From: Pseudomonadales bacterium
Lineage (GTDB): Bacteria > Pseudomonadota > Gammaproteobacteria > Pseudomonadales > Azotimanducaceae
NCBI GenBank assembly: GCA_028281005.1
Contig: JANQKS010000020.1
Coordinates: 1 to 64,000 of the forward strand
Reading direction: 5' to 3'
DNA length: 64,000 nt
A model generated the notes under the pieces. The model had not been told where the DNA came from and searched no databases. It saw only the letters and a list, made by a program, of their open reading frames with translations. Below, piece after piece: positions 26,402 through 35,531 of the stretch (position 1 is its first letter; each line of letters opens with the position of its first letter). A program made the position numbers and the translations under genes.

Positions 26402-27109
26402 TTAGGCCGCCGCTTGAATGCTAAAGCGCTCACGCAACTCAGCCACGGGGGTGTCGAGTTCCTCTTCCCAACGAGCAAAGTTTAAATTGCCTGATGTGCG
26501 GCCGCGGCTCCAGCCGTCAACAATGGCATCCATCGCATCTACCGTGATATCCGGATTGACGAACGCGGCGTGGCTAAAGGTGACCGCCATGCGCATGGCG
26601 TGATAAGGAAAGCGCAATTGAGCGAGATAAAAGGCCGCCAGGCGCAGCTCGCCATAGGGTGATGAGTCAAACCCGGTTAACACGTGTTGAAAGTCGTGGA
26701 TCTGCGTGCCGCGTACCATCATGTAGCTCATGTCGGCGGGTAACCTATCTAGCTTGCCGGTGTTGTGTAGCTTCTCGTTAAAAGCGTGATAGTTCACCGC
26801 AAACTTCTCTTCCAAGTGGTTTTCGACCACAAAGTCATAATACCCCTTACCCAAGGTGCCTGGTGCGCAGGCTTCAAGGCGCTCTACTTCTATTGGTGCC
26901 GGCAAGTAGCGCGTCTGCAAAAACTCGTTCGCCCCGGGGATGTCGTGCAGTTGGCGCATGTAGGCATCAATGGCGTCTTGCGGCGCTTCAGCCCACCAGT
27001 CGTGAAACAGATAGTAAACGCCATACGCCATGGGTCGATCAACCGCCCACATGAAGCGTTCTACAAACTCTCGATCAACGATGGGTGTTCTGTTGGGATC
27101 CATATTCAT
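26402..27109 (-). CDS. COQ4-like protein
   Basis: 235-aa protein of the COQ4 family. It has the characteristic metal motif HDxxHx11E (HDFQHVLTGFDSSPYGE). Eukaryotic Coq4 is needed for coenzyme Q synthesis; bacterial relatives are scattered and their roles are less clear. Here it is paired with a TetR regulator in an oxidative catabolic island, which argues for a pathway-specific role rather than housekeeping quinone synthesis. That is inference. ATG at 27109; a second ATG two codons on is also possible. Confidence 0.75.
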   Translation of the reverse strand: MNMDPNRTPIVDREFVERFMWAVDRPMAYGVYYLFHDWWAEAPQDAIDAYMRQLHDIPGANEFLQTRYLPAPIEVERLEACAPGTLGKGYYDFVVENHLEEKFAVNYHAFNEKLHNTGKLDRLPADMSYMMVRGTQIHDFQHVLTGFDSSPYGELRLAAFYLAQLRFPYHAMRMAVTFSHAAFVNPDITVDAMDAIVDGWSRGRTSGNLNFARWEEELDTPVAELRERFSIQAAA

Positions 27110-27163
27110 TGGGGCGGTCTCCTATGATGTTTTCACGCATCCTAACAGAATCGAGCAGTTAAA

Positions 27164-27175
27164 TGAACATGTTCA
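27164..27175. promoter_or_regulatory. Palindromic operator upstream of the COQ4-like/tetR operon
   Basis: TGAACATGTTCA is a perfect 12-bp palindrome, and the flanks (TTAAA...AATAA) extend the symmetry imperfectly. It lies 55 bases ahead of the COQ4-like start codon, a good place for the TetR protein encoded in the same operon to bind. Confidence 0.55.
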
Positions 27176-27347
27176 ATAAAAGTTTTTTCCACTCGAGGAA
27201 GTTTGCCTGCTGCAAATCCTCACATCGAGCGCCGGTCGTTTCAGTGCCTCAATGAGTGGTAATGAATGGTAAGGTTTAGACGGGTAATGAGCAGGAGGGA
27301 GCAAGGGGAGAGTTAATGGGTCAATCCGTACAAAAGTCAGGTCGCCT

Positions 27348-29393
27348 ATGAGCGCCTTACCGGCCGATTACGCGGAGCGCGTTTATGCGGGTGTGCTAGG
27401 CAAGGTGATTGGTGTCTATCTGGGCCGGCCGTTTGAAGGCTGGACCTACGAGCGCATCCAATCCCAGCTGGGTGATATTGAAAACTATGTACATGAGCAG
27501 TTAGGGGTGCCGCTGCTGGTTACCGATGACGATATCTCCGGCACATTCACCTTCGCCCGCGCCCTGGCGGATAACAATTTTCCGCGTGAGCTGACCAGCG
27601 CGGACATTGGCCGCACTTGGCTAAACTACTTAATCGAAGACCGCACCATCTTATGGTGGGGTGGTCTCGGCAACTCCACAGAACACACTGCCTATTTACG
27701 TTTGAGGAACGGTGTAGAGGCGCCCGCCAGCGGCTCCGCCGCCCTCAACGGCCAAGTGGTGGCAGAACAAATCGGCGCGCAGATATTTATAGACGGCTGG
27801 GCCATGGCGGCACCAGGAGACGCGGAACGAGCTGCATACCTGGCCACCCAGGCCGCGCGGGTGAGTCATGATGGCGCCGCGGTGGATGGTGCGGTGGTGT
27901 TGGCGGTTATGGAAGCCATGGCTTTTGTTGAGCAGAACACGAACAAGTTGCTCGACACAGCACTAAAATACATCGATGCCGACTCCATCATTCGGCGTCT
28001 CATAGATGACATTCGCCACTGGCATGCCGGTAACAACGATTGGCGTGATACCCGCGCGCAGATAGCCGCGCACTATGGCTACGACAAATACGGCGGCAAT
28101 TGTCATATGGTGCCTAACCACGGCTTGATTGTGCACAGCCTGTTGCACTGCAACGACGACTTTTCTCTGGGTATGCAGATCATCAACACCAGCGGCTGGG
28201 ATACAGATTGCAACTCCGGCAATTTGGGTTGCTTGCTCGGCATCAAGCTGGGGTTGGCGGGCATTGACGCCGGGCCGGTGGATTGGCGGGGGCCGGTGGC
28301 GGACCGTATTTATGTGCCGACAGCAGATCCAACCTGGGGCATATCGGACTGTGTGCGTGAAGCTGATGCCATTGTCCAAGCGGGGCGTGCGCTTGCGGCG
28401 CAACCTCACGCGGCACCCAAACAGGGTGCACGTTTCCACTTCTCTTATCCGGGTTCGGTGCAGGGTTTTACGCTCAGCGACGGTGAGGGGCAAATCAACA
28501 ATGTAGAAGTGGATGACCGTCGTTGCCTGGCTTTGAGCGCATCTAAACAGGCCAGCTTCGCAACGCCCGTGTTTGCCCCGAGCAAAGCCATGGCCAAATA
28601 CTTCGAAAAGGGGGGTTATGCGCTATTGGCCTCACCCTTGGTTTACCCGGGCCAGGAGATTTATGCAAAGCTGCACAGTGAAAGCGGGGCTGACGCGGCT
28701 TTGTATGTGTCGTTTTACGGGGCTGACGACGAACCCGAGCATGTCATTGGCCAGCCGGTCCACGTACAAGGAGAGACCCGTCTAACTTTGGAAATACCCG
28801 CATCGGCGCACCCGGTGTTTGAAGTAGGGGTGGTGTTGCCGCATGGCGGCACGGTATTGCTGGATGCCTTGGATTGGACAGGTACACCGGATGTGGCGTT
28901 CACCCAGCCACCCCACCGGGGCAGCATGTGGCGCTGTGCCTTTGTAAACGGCACTGACATCCTAAATTCTTGGGTGGAGCCGTTGCGGTTGGTGCAAAAC
29001 TCAGGTCGCGGATTGGTCATACAAGGCACCCGCGATTGGTGTGACTATCAAGTCTCCGCGGACATCACGCCGCACCTGGTTGAAGCAGTCGGTTTAGCAG
29101 GTCGGGTGCAGGGTATGCGGCGTTATTATGCGCTGGTGTGGCAACGTGACGGCGAACTCCAGCTGGTCAGAATGCTCAACGAACCGCAAGTGTTAGCGCG
29201 TTGTGCGTATAGCTGGCCGTTCGGAGAACAGCATGAGTTAAGCCTGCAGTTCAGCGGCAGTCGTATCGTCGGCTTGGTGGACGGTGAACCACGTTTGCAC
29301 GCCACCGACGCAGCCCTGACCTGTGGCGCGATGGCTTTGCTGGTAGAAGCGGGCCGAACAGGCACGCACGCCATTCGAGTGGCGCCCCTTTAA
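27348..29393 (+). CDS. ADP-ribosylglycohydrolase family protein with C-terminal beta-sandwich region
   Basis: 681 aa. The first 350 or so residues are an ADP-ribosylglycohydrolase (ARH) fold: YAGVLGKVIGVYLGRPFEGW at the N-terminus, the first metal-binding acidic run TDDDISGTF, and the second GWDTDCNSGNLGCLLGI, both expected to bind two Mg ions. From about residue 370 to the end lies a region rich in beta strand (repeated short hydrophobic strands with Gly/Asp turns, including DVAFTQPPHRGSMWRCAF) that looks like one or two carbohydrate-binding or concanavalin-like modules. ARH proteins with such tails act on N- or O-glycosidic bonds; the target is unknown. No signal peptide is seen, so cytoplasmic. 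Confidence 0.85.
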   Translation: MSALPADYAERVYAGVLGKVIGVYLGRPFEGWTYERIQSQLGDIENYVHEQLGVPLLVTDDDISGTFTFARALADNNFPRELTSADIGRTWLNYLIEDRTILWWGGLGNSTEHTAYLRLRNGVEAPASGSAALNGQVVAEQIGAQIFIDGWAMAAPGDAERAAYLATQAARVSHDGAAVDGAVVLAVMEAMAFVEQNTNKLLDTALKYIDADSIIRRLIDDIRHWHAGNNDWRDTRAQIAAHYGYDKYGGNCHMVPNHGLIVHSLLHCNDDFSLGMQIINTSGWDTDCNSGNLGCLLGIKLGLAGIDAGPVDWRGPVADRIYVPTADPTWGISDCVREADAIVQAGRALAAQPHAAPKQGARFHFSYPGSVQGFTLSDGEGQINNVEVDDRRCLALSASKQASFATPVFAPSKAMAKYFEKGGYALLASPLVYPGQEIYAKLHSESGADAALYVSFYGADDEPEHVIGQPVHVQGETRLTLEIPASAHPVFEVGVVLPHGGTVLLDALDWTGTPDVAFTQPPHRGSMWRCAFVNGTDILNSWVEPLRLVQNSGRGLVIQGTRDWCDYQVSADITPHLVEAVGLAGRVQGMRRYYALVWQRDGELQLVRMLNEPQVLARCAYSWPFGEQHELSLQFSGSRIVGLVDGEPRLHATDAALTCGAMALLVEAGRTGTHAIRVAPL

Positions 29394-29396
29394 ATC

Positions 29397-29577
29397 CTGC
29401 GAGGTGCTCTATGTGGCACAGCACGCCACTCAGGGTGACCCGCAAGATGTGCTGCGCACCATTGATCGGTTTGCCGGGGAGGTGCGCTGGCCGATGAACG
29501 CGGGGCCGGACAAAGGCCTCTTGGTGGAAGAGACCGCACCGCCAGCATCAAATGCACCAGTCATGCAGACGCGGTAG
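29397..29577 (+). pseudogene. O-methyltransferase N-terminal remnant
   Basis: One frame reads LYVAQHATQGDPQDVLRTID followed by MNAGPDKGLLVEE, which matches the first 50 residues of catechol-O-methyltransferase-like class I methyltransferases. It then ends at a TAG without the SAM-binding core. The remaining bases up to 29671 show nothing else apart from the ribosome-binding site of the next gene. Confidence 0.55.
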
Positions 29578-29671
29578 AGCTATCCATCCACCGCTAATCT
29601 CCCTGCTGCACACAGTTTGAATCCAGTTCAAGGTATGTCTACCCTTGCGCAATCAAAATAGGAGACAGTCA

Positions 29672-31297
29672 ATGGGTGCAGAGTCCCAAGCAGACTACGA
29701 TGTCATTGCGGTGGGTGCCGGGTTCGCGGGCCTTGGGCTGATTCATTACGCTCGTGAGGCGGGTTTATCAGTGCGTGTGTTCGACAAAGCGTCCGACATT
29801 GGTGGCACCTGGACGTGGAACCGCTACCCGGGAGCGGCTAGTGACAGTGAGTGCTACTACTACTGCCTGACATTCTCCCAAGAGCTGCTGCAGGAATGGC
29901 AGTGGAGTGTGCGTTACCCGGGCTGGAAGGAAAACTTGAGCTACATGCACTTTGTGGCCGACAAGTGTGATATGTGGCCGCACATCCAGCTGGACACCGA
30001 GATCAGCAGCGCAGACTACCAAGAAGACAACGGCCTGTGGTGGATCAAAACCGCAGCGGGGGAGCAATTCACCTGCAAATACTTTGTCAGCGCCATGGGT
30101 ATGATCTCGGAGCCGGTCATTCCCAGCATCCCAGGTATGGATTCGTTTGACGGCCCAATTTTCCACTCCGCGCGTTGGCCAGAAGGTTTGGACTACGCAG
30201 GCAAAAAAGTGGGGGTGATCGGCAGCGGCGCCACCACGGTGCAGATGCTCCCGGTGATGGCGGAAACCGCCGGCAGCGTGACCGTGTTTCAGCGTACAGC
30301 CAATTTCATCATGCCGGCGGTGCAGCAATCGATGACACCCAAATGGGAAGCAGAGATAAAGGCCCATTACGACGAAATCATCGACAAGTGTCGCAATCAC
30401 GTCTTCGGCATGGCCTTTGATAGCCCGGTGGGACGCAACTTGGCAGATACACCGCCAGAAGAGGTACAGCAGATATTTGAAGAGCAGTGGCCGCGGGGTA
30501 GCTTTCGTTTTGTGTTTGAGACGTTTGATGACTTGTTGACCAATCCAGAGTCAAACCGCATTGCCGGTGAATTTGTGATCAGCAAGATGAAAGAAAAGGT
30601 CAAAGACCCCGCGGTGGCGGAAATGTTGACCCCGAAGGGATACCCGTTCTTCGCTAAACGGCCGCCGCTGGATCACGGCTACTATGAAGCGTTCAACCGC
30701 GATAACGTGCGTCTGGTGGACATCAACGAAGCAGAACCGATTGTAGAGATAGATGCCACCGGTATCCGTACCACCCAAAACCACTATGATTTTGACATTA
30801 TCGTCTTGGCGACGGGCTTCCAGGCTTATACCGGGGCCCAGGAGGCCTTGCCGATACGTGGTCGTGCAGGCCGCTTGCTGCGCGACAAGTGGAATGAAGT
30901 GTCTTCTTCCATCATGGGTGTGTTTGTGGCCGACTTCCCCAACCTATTTATGATCACCGGCCCCCAGGCGCCGTTTGCCAACCTGCCAACCTCGATTGAG
31001 CAGAACATCATGTACATCATCGATTGTATTCAGAAGATGGAAAATGAAGGCCACGATATTTGCGATCCGCTGCAACAGGCGGAGGACGAATGGGTGGCGC
31101 ATACCGCGGAAATTCACGCGCAAACCTTGATGGCGCAAGGGGATAAGGTGCACTCCTGGATGATGGGCGCCAATCTGGAAAACCGTAATCCGCGGGTGCT
31201 GATCTATTTTGGTGGCGCCAATGTTTATTACGACAAACTGCGCGAGTCCGCCGCTGATGGCTTTCCCGAAGTAGAGTTTGCGAGCCTCACAGGCTAA
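29672..31297 (+). CDS. Baeyer-Villiger flavin monooxygenase (second copy)
   Basis: 541 aa. FAD motif GAGFAGLGLIHYA, NADP motif GVIGSGATTVQML, Baeyer-Villiger fingerprint FDGPIFHSARWP. About the same architecture as the copy at 21412 (GGTWTWNRYPGAASDSE) but clearly divergent, so the two probably have different ketone substrates. The ATG at 29672 follows AGGAGA. A stem-loop with a T run (31304-31333) follows the gene. Confidence 0.92.
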   Translation: MGAESQADYDVIAVGAGFAGLGLIHYAREAGLSVRVFDKASDIGGTWTWNRYPGAASDSECYYYCLTFSQELLQEWQWSVRYPGWKENLSYMHFVADKCDMWPHIQLDTEISSADYQEDNGLWWIKTAAGEQFTCKYFVSAMGMISEPVIPSIPGMDSFDGPIFHSARWPEGLDYAGKKVGVIGSGATTVQMLPVMAETAGSVTVFQRTANFIMPAVQQSMTPKWEAEIKAHYDEIIDKCRNHVFGMAFDSPVGRNLADTPPEEVQQIFEEQWPRGSFRFVFETFDDLLTNPESNRIAGEFVISKMKEKVKDPAVAEMLTPKGYPFFAKRPPLDHGYYEAFNRDNVRLVDINEAEPIVEIDATGIRTTQNHYDFDIIVLATGFQAYTGAQEALPIRGRAGRLLRDKWNEVSSSIMGVFVADFPNLFMITGPQAPFANLPTSIEQNIMYIIDCIQKMENEGHDICDPLQQAEDEWVAHTAEIHAQTLMAQGDKVHSWMMGANLENRNPRVLIYFGGANVYYDKLRESAADGFPEVEFASLTG

Positions 31298-31303
31298 TCG
31301 TTA

Positions 31304-31333
31304 GACGCTCAGCTGAACAGGCGTCAGTTTTTT
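31304..31333 (+). terminator. Probable Rho-independent terminator after the second BVMO
   Basis: GACGC at 31304-31308 pairs with GCGTC at 31321-31325, followed by AGTTTTTT. The loop is long (12 nt) and itself contains TCAGCTGA. The T run touches the nominal TTG start of the next gene, making that start doubtful. Confidence 0.5.
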
Positions 31334-31937
31334 GCCCGCCGAGCAGGACTACCGCGAACAGCATAAATTGCGCCTGGCTTACATGCCGTGGTTGCTTGAT
31401 GGCATGAAACCGCATCAGCGTGAGTGGGTGCTGGCGTGGCAGGCACAAGTGCAAGCCACACTTAAGGCGTTGGAGACGGTGGAGATTGGTGACGATGTAT
31501 TTATAGCGCCTCAGGCGCGCATCTTCGCCGAACCCGGCCGCACGGTGCGCATTGGTGATGGGGTGAGAATTGCAGCCGACAGCGTATTACATGGGCCGAT
31601 AACACTGGGTGAAGGTGTGTCCATCAATCATCATGTCAGCATGGATGGCGGTCGTGCCGGTATTCACATTGGCGCACACAGTCGCATCGCCGCTTACGCC
31701 ACGCTGTATGCATTTAACCACGGCACCGCAGCCGAGCCATTGATCCGCGAACAAGCGGTGACTTCCGAGGGTATTCGCATTGGCGAGGATGTCTGGATAG
31801 GCGCTCAAGCCGGAGTGGTTGACGGTGTCCGCATCGGCCGGGGTGCAATCGTCGGCATGGGGGCCGTAGTGGTGCGTGACGTGGCGGCAAACGCCAAAGT
31901 GGCCGGTAATCCGGCAACAACAATTGGCCACCGTTAA
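31332..31937 (+). CDS. Hexapeptide-repeat (left-handed beta-helix) acyltransferase
   Basis: 201 aa. From about residue 50 onward isoleucine-patch hexapeptide repeats are visible (VEIGDDVFIAPQARI, VRIGDGVRIAADS, IHIGAHSRIAAYA, IRIGEDVWIGAQAGVVDGVRIG), ending with the PATTIG segment common to these enzymes. The catalytic His is probably the one in FNHGTAA. It would transfer an acyl group from CoA to a hydroxyl or amine. The first possible start is TTG at 31332 since an in-frame stop lies just upstream, but a terminator-like stem overlaps it; an ATG at 31383 is an alternative. Confidence 0.82.
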   Translation: MPAEQDYREQHKLRLAYMPWLLDGMKPHQREWVLAWQAQVQATLKALETVEIGDDVFIAPQARIFAEPGRTVRIGDGVRIAADSVLHGPITLGEGVSINHHVSMDGGRAGIHIGAHSRIAAYATLYAFNHGTAAEPLIREQAVTSEGIRIGEDVWIGAQAGVVDGVRIGRGAIVGMGAVVVRDVAANAKVAGNPATTIGHR

Positions 31938-32085
31938 GCTGCTTGGCGGTGGTGGAGTTGTGTTAGATAAATGTACTATTTGGCGCCTGGCACCATTCTA
32001 CGGGCCAACGTGCCTCTGAAGCAAAATGAGCCGAACGATAGACACCAGCAAAATAGATCTGACGTATACAAAGTAAGTGGAGTGA

Positions 32086-33825
32086 ATGATGTTTGATTAC
32101 CTGATCAAAGACGCGCGCATTGTTGATGGGCTCGGCGCCGAGCCTTATAGCGGTGATATCGCCATCGCCGACGGCAAAATTGCAGCCGTGGGAGAGGTAG
32201 ACGGCAGCGCCCGAGAAACCATAAACGCCCAAGGGGCGTTTGCCGCGCCCGGCTGGGTAGACGTGCACACTCATTACGACGGTCAAGTGAGCTGGGACGA
32301 CACCATGGATCCTTCTTTTAGCCACGGCGTTACCAGCATCGTCATGGGGAACTGCGGCGTCGGCTTCGCCCCGTGCCCGCCGGGGCATGAGCGGCAGATG
32401 ATTGAGCTTATGGAAGGGGTAGAAGACATCCCGGGTACCGCCCTTTACGAAGGTATCGAATGGGGTAACTGGGAATCGTTTGCGGAGTACATAGACTATC
32501 TCGGTACCAAACAGTACACCTTGGATGTGGGTACCCAGGTCCCGCACAGTGCCGTGCGCTACTATGTTATGGGGGAGCGTGCGCTAACACATGAGGACGC
32601 CACCGAAGCAGATCTGCAAGCCATGGCGCAAATAGTCGCGGATGGTATGCGGGCTGGTGCGGTAGGCTTTTCAACTTCGCGCACCATCGGGCATCGTTCG
32701 GTGCTGGGTGAACCAATACCTGGCACTTTTGCCGAGAAGGCAGAACTCATCAGTATTGCCAAAGCCATGGGTAAGGGTGTGTTCCAGGCAGTCCCTGCCG
32801 GTGTGGTGGGCGACATGGCCGGTCCGGAGAAGTGGACGACGGAGCAAGAGGTGGAGCTGTTTGCTGAAATAGCCAAGGCCAGTGGCCGCCCGTGTACCTT
32901 TACCCTGGCGCAGAATGGCTCGCGCCCGGATCAGTGGCGCAATTGTCTGGACATTGTTGCCCGCGCCAATGCCGAAGGGGTCACCATCACCCCGCAAATT
33001 GCGACGCGGCCCATTGGATTTGTCACCAGTCTGCGCGCCTACCACATGTTCCAGCGGCGCGAGACTTATCTGAAACTGGTGCAGCTGCCGTTTGATGAAA
33101 TGTTGCGTGAACTGAAAAAACCGGAAGTGAAAGCCGCTATTCTCGCCGACGGTGATGTGCCGCCGGACCAGCCCGGTGTCATGGCCAATGTTTTTGGGTT
33201 ATTGGCAGCGGCCGCACCGATGATGTTTCCCATCGAGATGCCGATCAACTACGAACCGGAACCCGGCGGTAACATCGGCGCCTTGGCCGAAGCCGCGGGT
33301 AAAGACGTGGCTGAGTATATGTACGACTACCTCACCGCCGGCGATGGTGATCAGTTTGCCATCTTGTTAGGCGCCAACTTTGTGGATGGCTCTTTCAGTG
33401 TGATGGAAGACATGATTGCGCATCCAAACACCACCATTGGTCTGTCCGACGCAGGCGCCCATGTGAATCTTATATTTGATGCGGTAGGCCCAACCTATCA
33501 GCTCACCCACTGGGTACGTGATCGCGCACGCGGTCCCAAATTTCCCATCGAACTCATGGTGCACAAACAAACCAAAACCAATGCTGATTTATTTGGCCTG
33601 CGTGACCGCGGCAGCATAGAGGTAGGTAAACGCGCTGATCTCAATCTGTTTGACTTAGAACGTCTCACCCTTGGTAAGCTTGCTGTCCACAGTGATCTGC
33701 CTGCAGGCGGCAGCCGTATATTGCAACCGGCGCAAGGGTATTTGAATACCTTTGTAGCAGGCGTCAAGACGCGTGAAAACGACCAAGATGCCGGCGCGCG
33801 CCCCGGTCGAGTGATTCGAGCCTGA
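32086..33825 (+). CDS. Amidohydrolase, N-acyl-D-amino-acid deacylase-like
   Basis: 579-aa amidohydrolase family 3 enzyme. Metal motif DVHTHYDGQ near residue 65, the conserved [17 protein letters not shown] segment, a second-half LSDAGAHVN motif with Asp and His, and the [10 protein letters not shown] signature closing the beta-sandwich. It would hydrolyse an amide or related C-N bond; D-aminoacylases are the nearest characterised group, but members in catabolic islands have other substrates. AAGTGGAGTG precedes the start; a second ATG follows directly. Confidence 0.87.
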   Translation: MMFDYLIKDARIVDGLGAEPYSGDIAIADGKIAAVGEVDGSARETINAQGAFAAPGWVDVHTHYDGQVSWDDTMDPSFSHGVTSIVMGNCGVGFAPCPPGHERQMIELMEGVEDIPGTALYEGIEWGNWESFAEYIDYLGTKQYTLDVGTQVPHSAVRYYVMGERALTHEDATEADLQAMAQIVADGMRAGAVGFSTSRTIGHRSVLGEPIPGTFAEKAELISIAKAMGKGVFQAVPAGVVGDMAGPEKWTTEQEVELFAEIAKASGRPCTFTLAQNGSRPDQWRNCLDIVARANAEGVTITPQIATRPIGFVTSLRAYHMFQRRETYLKLVQLPFDEMLRELKKPEVKAAILADGDVPPDQPGVMANVFGLLAAAAPMMFPIEMPINYEPEPGGNIGALAEAAGKDVAEYMYDYLTAGDGDQFAILLGANFVDGSFSVMEDMIAHPNTTIGLSDAGAHVNLIFDAVGPTYQLTHWVRDRARGPKFPIELMVHKQTKTNADLFGLRDRGSIEVGKRADLNLFDLERLTLGKLAVHSDLPAGGSRILQPAQGYLNTFVAGVKTRENDQDAGARPGRVIRA

Positions 33826-33828
33826 GCG

Positions 33829-34249
33829 ATGGCAGATTTAATCCAAGAACTGCTCGATAAACAGCGATCATGGAGCTGAGCTACCGTTACTCACGGGGCT
33901 GTTTCGCACCAACAATGTGCCTGTGTCGATGGGTGGTGTAGACGTCCCCGCGGATTCAAAAATCTGTGTGATGTGGGGTTCCGCCAATCGGGACTCAGAC
34001 CTGTTTGAGCGGCCCAACCAGTTTGACATCACGCGTGATCTCGATGAGCGTAAGCGCAAGAGCTTGAGTTTCGGGGGCGGTATTCACCGTTGTATGGGTG
34101 CTCCGCTGTCACGCATGGAGATTCGCGTGGTGGTTGAAGAGAGGTTAAGACGCATCCCTGAGTTTGAAGAATACCAACCGCGGGTGCCGTATCCCTATGC
34201 CACGCTGATCGGTGATGATCACCTCTACTTGGCCTGGCTCTGTGAGTGA
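33829..34249 (+). pseudogene. Cytochrome P450, C-terminal fragment
   Basis: From about 33875 to 34249 one frame encodes the last quarter of a P450: LFRTNNVPVSMGGVDVPADS (the beta-turn before the K' region), FERPNQFDIT, and the heme loop FGGGIHRCMGAPLSRME. The I-helix, ExxR motif and everything upstream are missing. An ATG at 33829 opens a 16-codon frame (MADLIQELLDKQ) in a different frame, perhaps the remnant of the other side of a deletion. It is not of the CYP153 type. Non-functional. Confidence 0.8.
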
Positions 34250-34712
34250 GCGGATAAACCTACCGCCATCGGGTGGCGAGGAATTGATGCGCACCTATTT
34301 ACTAGAGGTGGCAGCAGCGGGGCGATTGGAATTGATCGAATCGTTGGCACATCCGGATATGGTGGATGAAGCAAACTTGGCATTTGGTGGCCCGCTGGGG
34401 CGTGAAGGTTTAATCGCCCACGTCAAAGGGTTTCGGAAACACATCGTCGATTTTGAACTGAACATCCATGAAATTGTGGCGCAGCCGTCCGAGGTCATGG
34501 CGTGGTGGTCGTTTCAGGGCCGTCACGTAGGGCCCTGGTTGGGTGTGCCCGCCACTAACGAGCAGATTTGCGGCGAAGTGTTCAGCTTTTTTACGTTGTG
34601 TGACAATCGCATCCAGCGTTACCGGTTGTGGTTGTACACCACCCTCAACGCTGGCATGACGTTTGATTCATCCCACGCGTTACGTGAGTTAACACGTCAA
34701 CAGAAAGAATAG
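34242..34712 (+). CDS. SnoaL-like polyketide-cyclase/NTF2-fold protein
   Basis: 156 aa. A cone-shaped alpha+beta protein of the SnoaL/ester-cyclase group: LAHPDMVDEANLAFGGPLGREGLIAHVKGFR, then VAQPSEVMAWWSFQGRHVGPWLGVPATN. Such proteins may catalyse ring closure, isomerisation or hydrolysis, or bind ligands. GTG at 34242 is the likely start, overlapping the P450 fragment by eight bases; the frame opens earlier. Its stop codon lies within the first unit of a 9-bp tandem repeat. Confidence 0.72.
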   Translation: MSERINLPPSGGEELMRTYLLEVAAAGRLELIESLAHPDMVDEANLAFGGPLGREGLIAHVKGFRKHIVDFELNIHEIVAQPSEVMAWWSFQGRHVGPWLGVPATNEQICGEVFSFFTLCDNRIQRYRLWLYTTLNAGMTFDSSHALRELTRQQKE

Positions 34713-34746
34713 AAAGAATAGAAAGAACAGAAAGAACAGAAAGAAC
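34702..34746. repeat. Five-unit 9-bp tandem repeat (AGAAAGAAY)
   Basis: Two units AGAAAGAAT followed by three AGAAAGAAC. It contains the stop codon of the SnoaL-like gene and ends 12 bases before the next start codon, so it forms most of the purine-rich leader of the SDR gene. Confidence 0.9.
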
Positions 34747-34757
34747 AGAGTTAAGAA

Positions 34758-35531
34758 ATGCTTGAAGGACAGGTAGCGGTCATCACTGGCGGTACTCGGG
34801 GAATTGGCCGTGCCATCGCAGAAGTTTTGCTCGGCAAAGGCGCCAGCGTAGTGGTCAACGGCCGCAACGCGGAAAAAGGAGCGCGTGCCATCGAGGAAAT
34901 GGAGGCGGGTGAGCGTGCGTTGTTTGTCGCCGGTGATGTCACCCGTCAGGAGGATGTCGAGAACGTCTTGGATGCGGCCATCCAACAATTTGGCAAAGTT
35001 GACATCTTGGTGAATAACGCTGGGGGTTCTTCCGGTTTTGCACCGGTTGCCCAGATGACTGAGGAAGCCTGGCAGGAGGCTGCTGCGTGGATTCTGCATT
35101 CCGCCTTTTGGGCTACCCGCCGCGCGCTACAAGACATGGAGAAGCGCAAGTACGGCCGCATTATCAATATCTCATCTGTGGAGGGGCGGCAGGCGAGTAA
35201 AACTGCGGTGTCACACTACATTACTTTCAAGCACGCCTTAAATGGGTTCACCAAGGCCGTAGCCTTTGAATATGGCCCCCACGGAATTACTTGTAATGCC
35301 ATCAGTCCCGGTGGTGTGGAAACTGATCTGATGACCGAAGCAGGCCCGGCAGCAGCGGAGTCCATGGGTATTACCTACGAAGAATTTAAGGACAACTACG
35401 CCCAGGAAACCTCTATCAAACGGCTGAACACGGTGGAAGAGGTGGCCGCTGTGGCGTTGCTGCTGGTGTCTCCCGAAGGTGGTGGCATTACCGGAGCTAA
35501 CTTGCCGGTCGACGGTGGCACCGCGCTTTAG
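34758..35531 (+). CDS. Short-chain dehydrogenase/reductase, FabG-like
   Basis: 257-aa SDR. Cofactor motif TGGTRGIGRAI, NNAGG motif, catalytic Ser in INISSVEG and Tyr/Lys in YITFKHAL. C-terminal GANLPVDGGTAL is typical. It would interconvert an alcohol and a ketone. Its last bases overlap the stop of the converging Fe-S gene fragment. Confidence 0.9.
   Translation: MLEGQVAVITGGTRGIGRAIAEVLLGKGASVVVNGRNAEKGARAIEEMEAGERALFVAGDVTRQEDVENVLDAAIQQFGKVDILVNNAGGSSGFAPVAQMTEEAWQEAAAWILHSAFWATRRALQDMEKRKYGRIINISSVEGRQASKTAVSHYITFKHALNGFTKAVAFEYGPHGITCNAISPGGVETDLMTEAGPAAAESMGITYEEFKDNYAQETSIKRLNTVEEVAAVALLLVSPEGGGITGANLPVDGGTAL

Noticed and set aside
34702-34746. CRISPR-like array
   Set aside because: Units are 9 bp, directly adjacent and without spacers; this is a simple tandem repeat.
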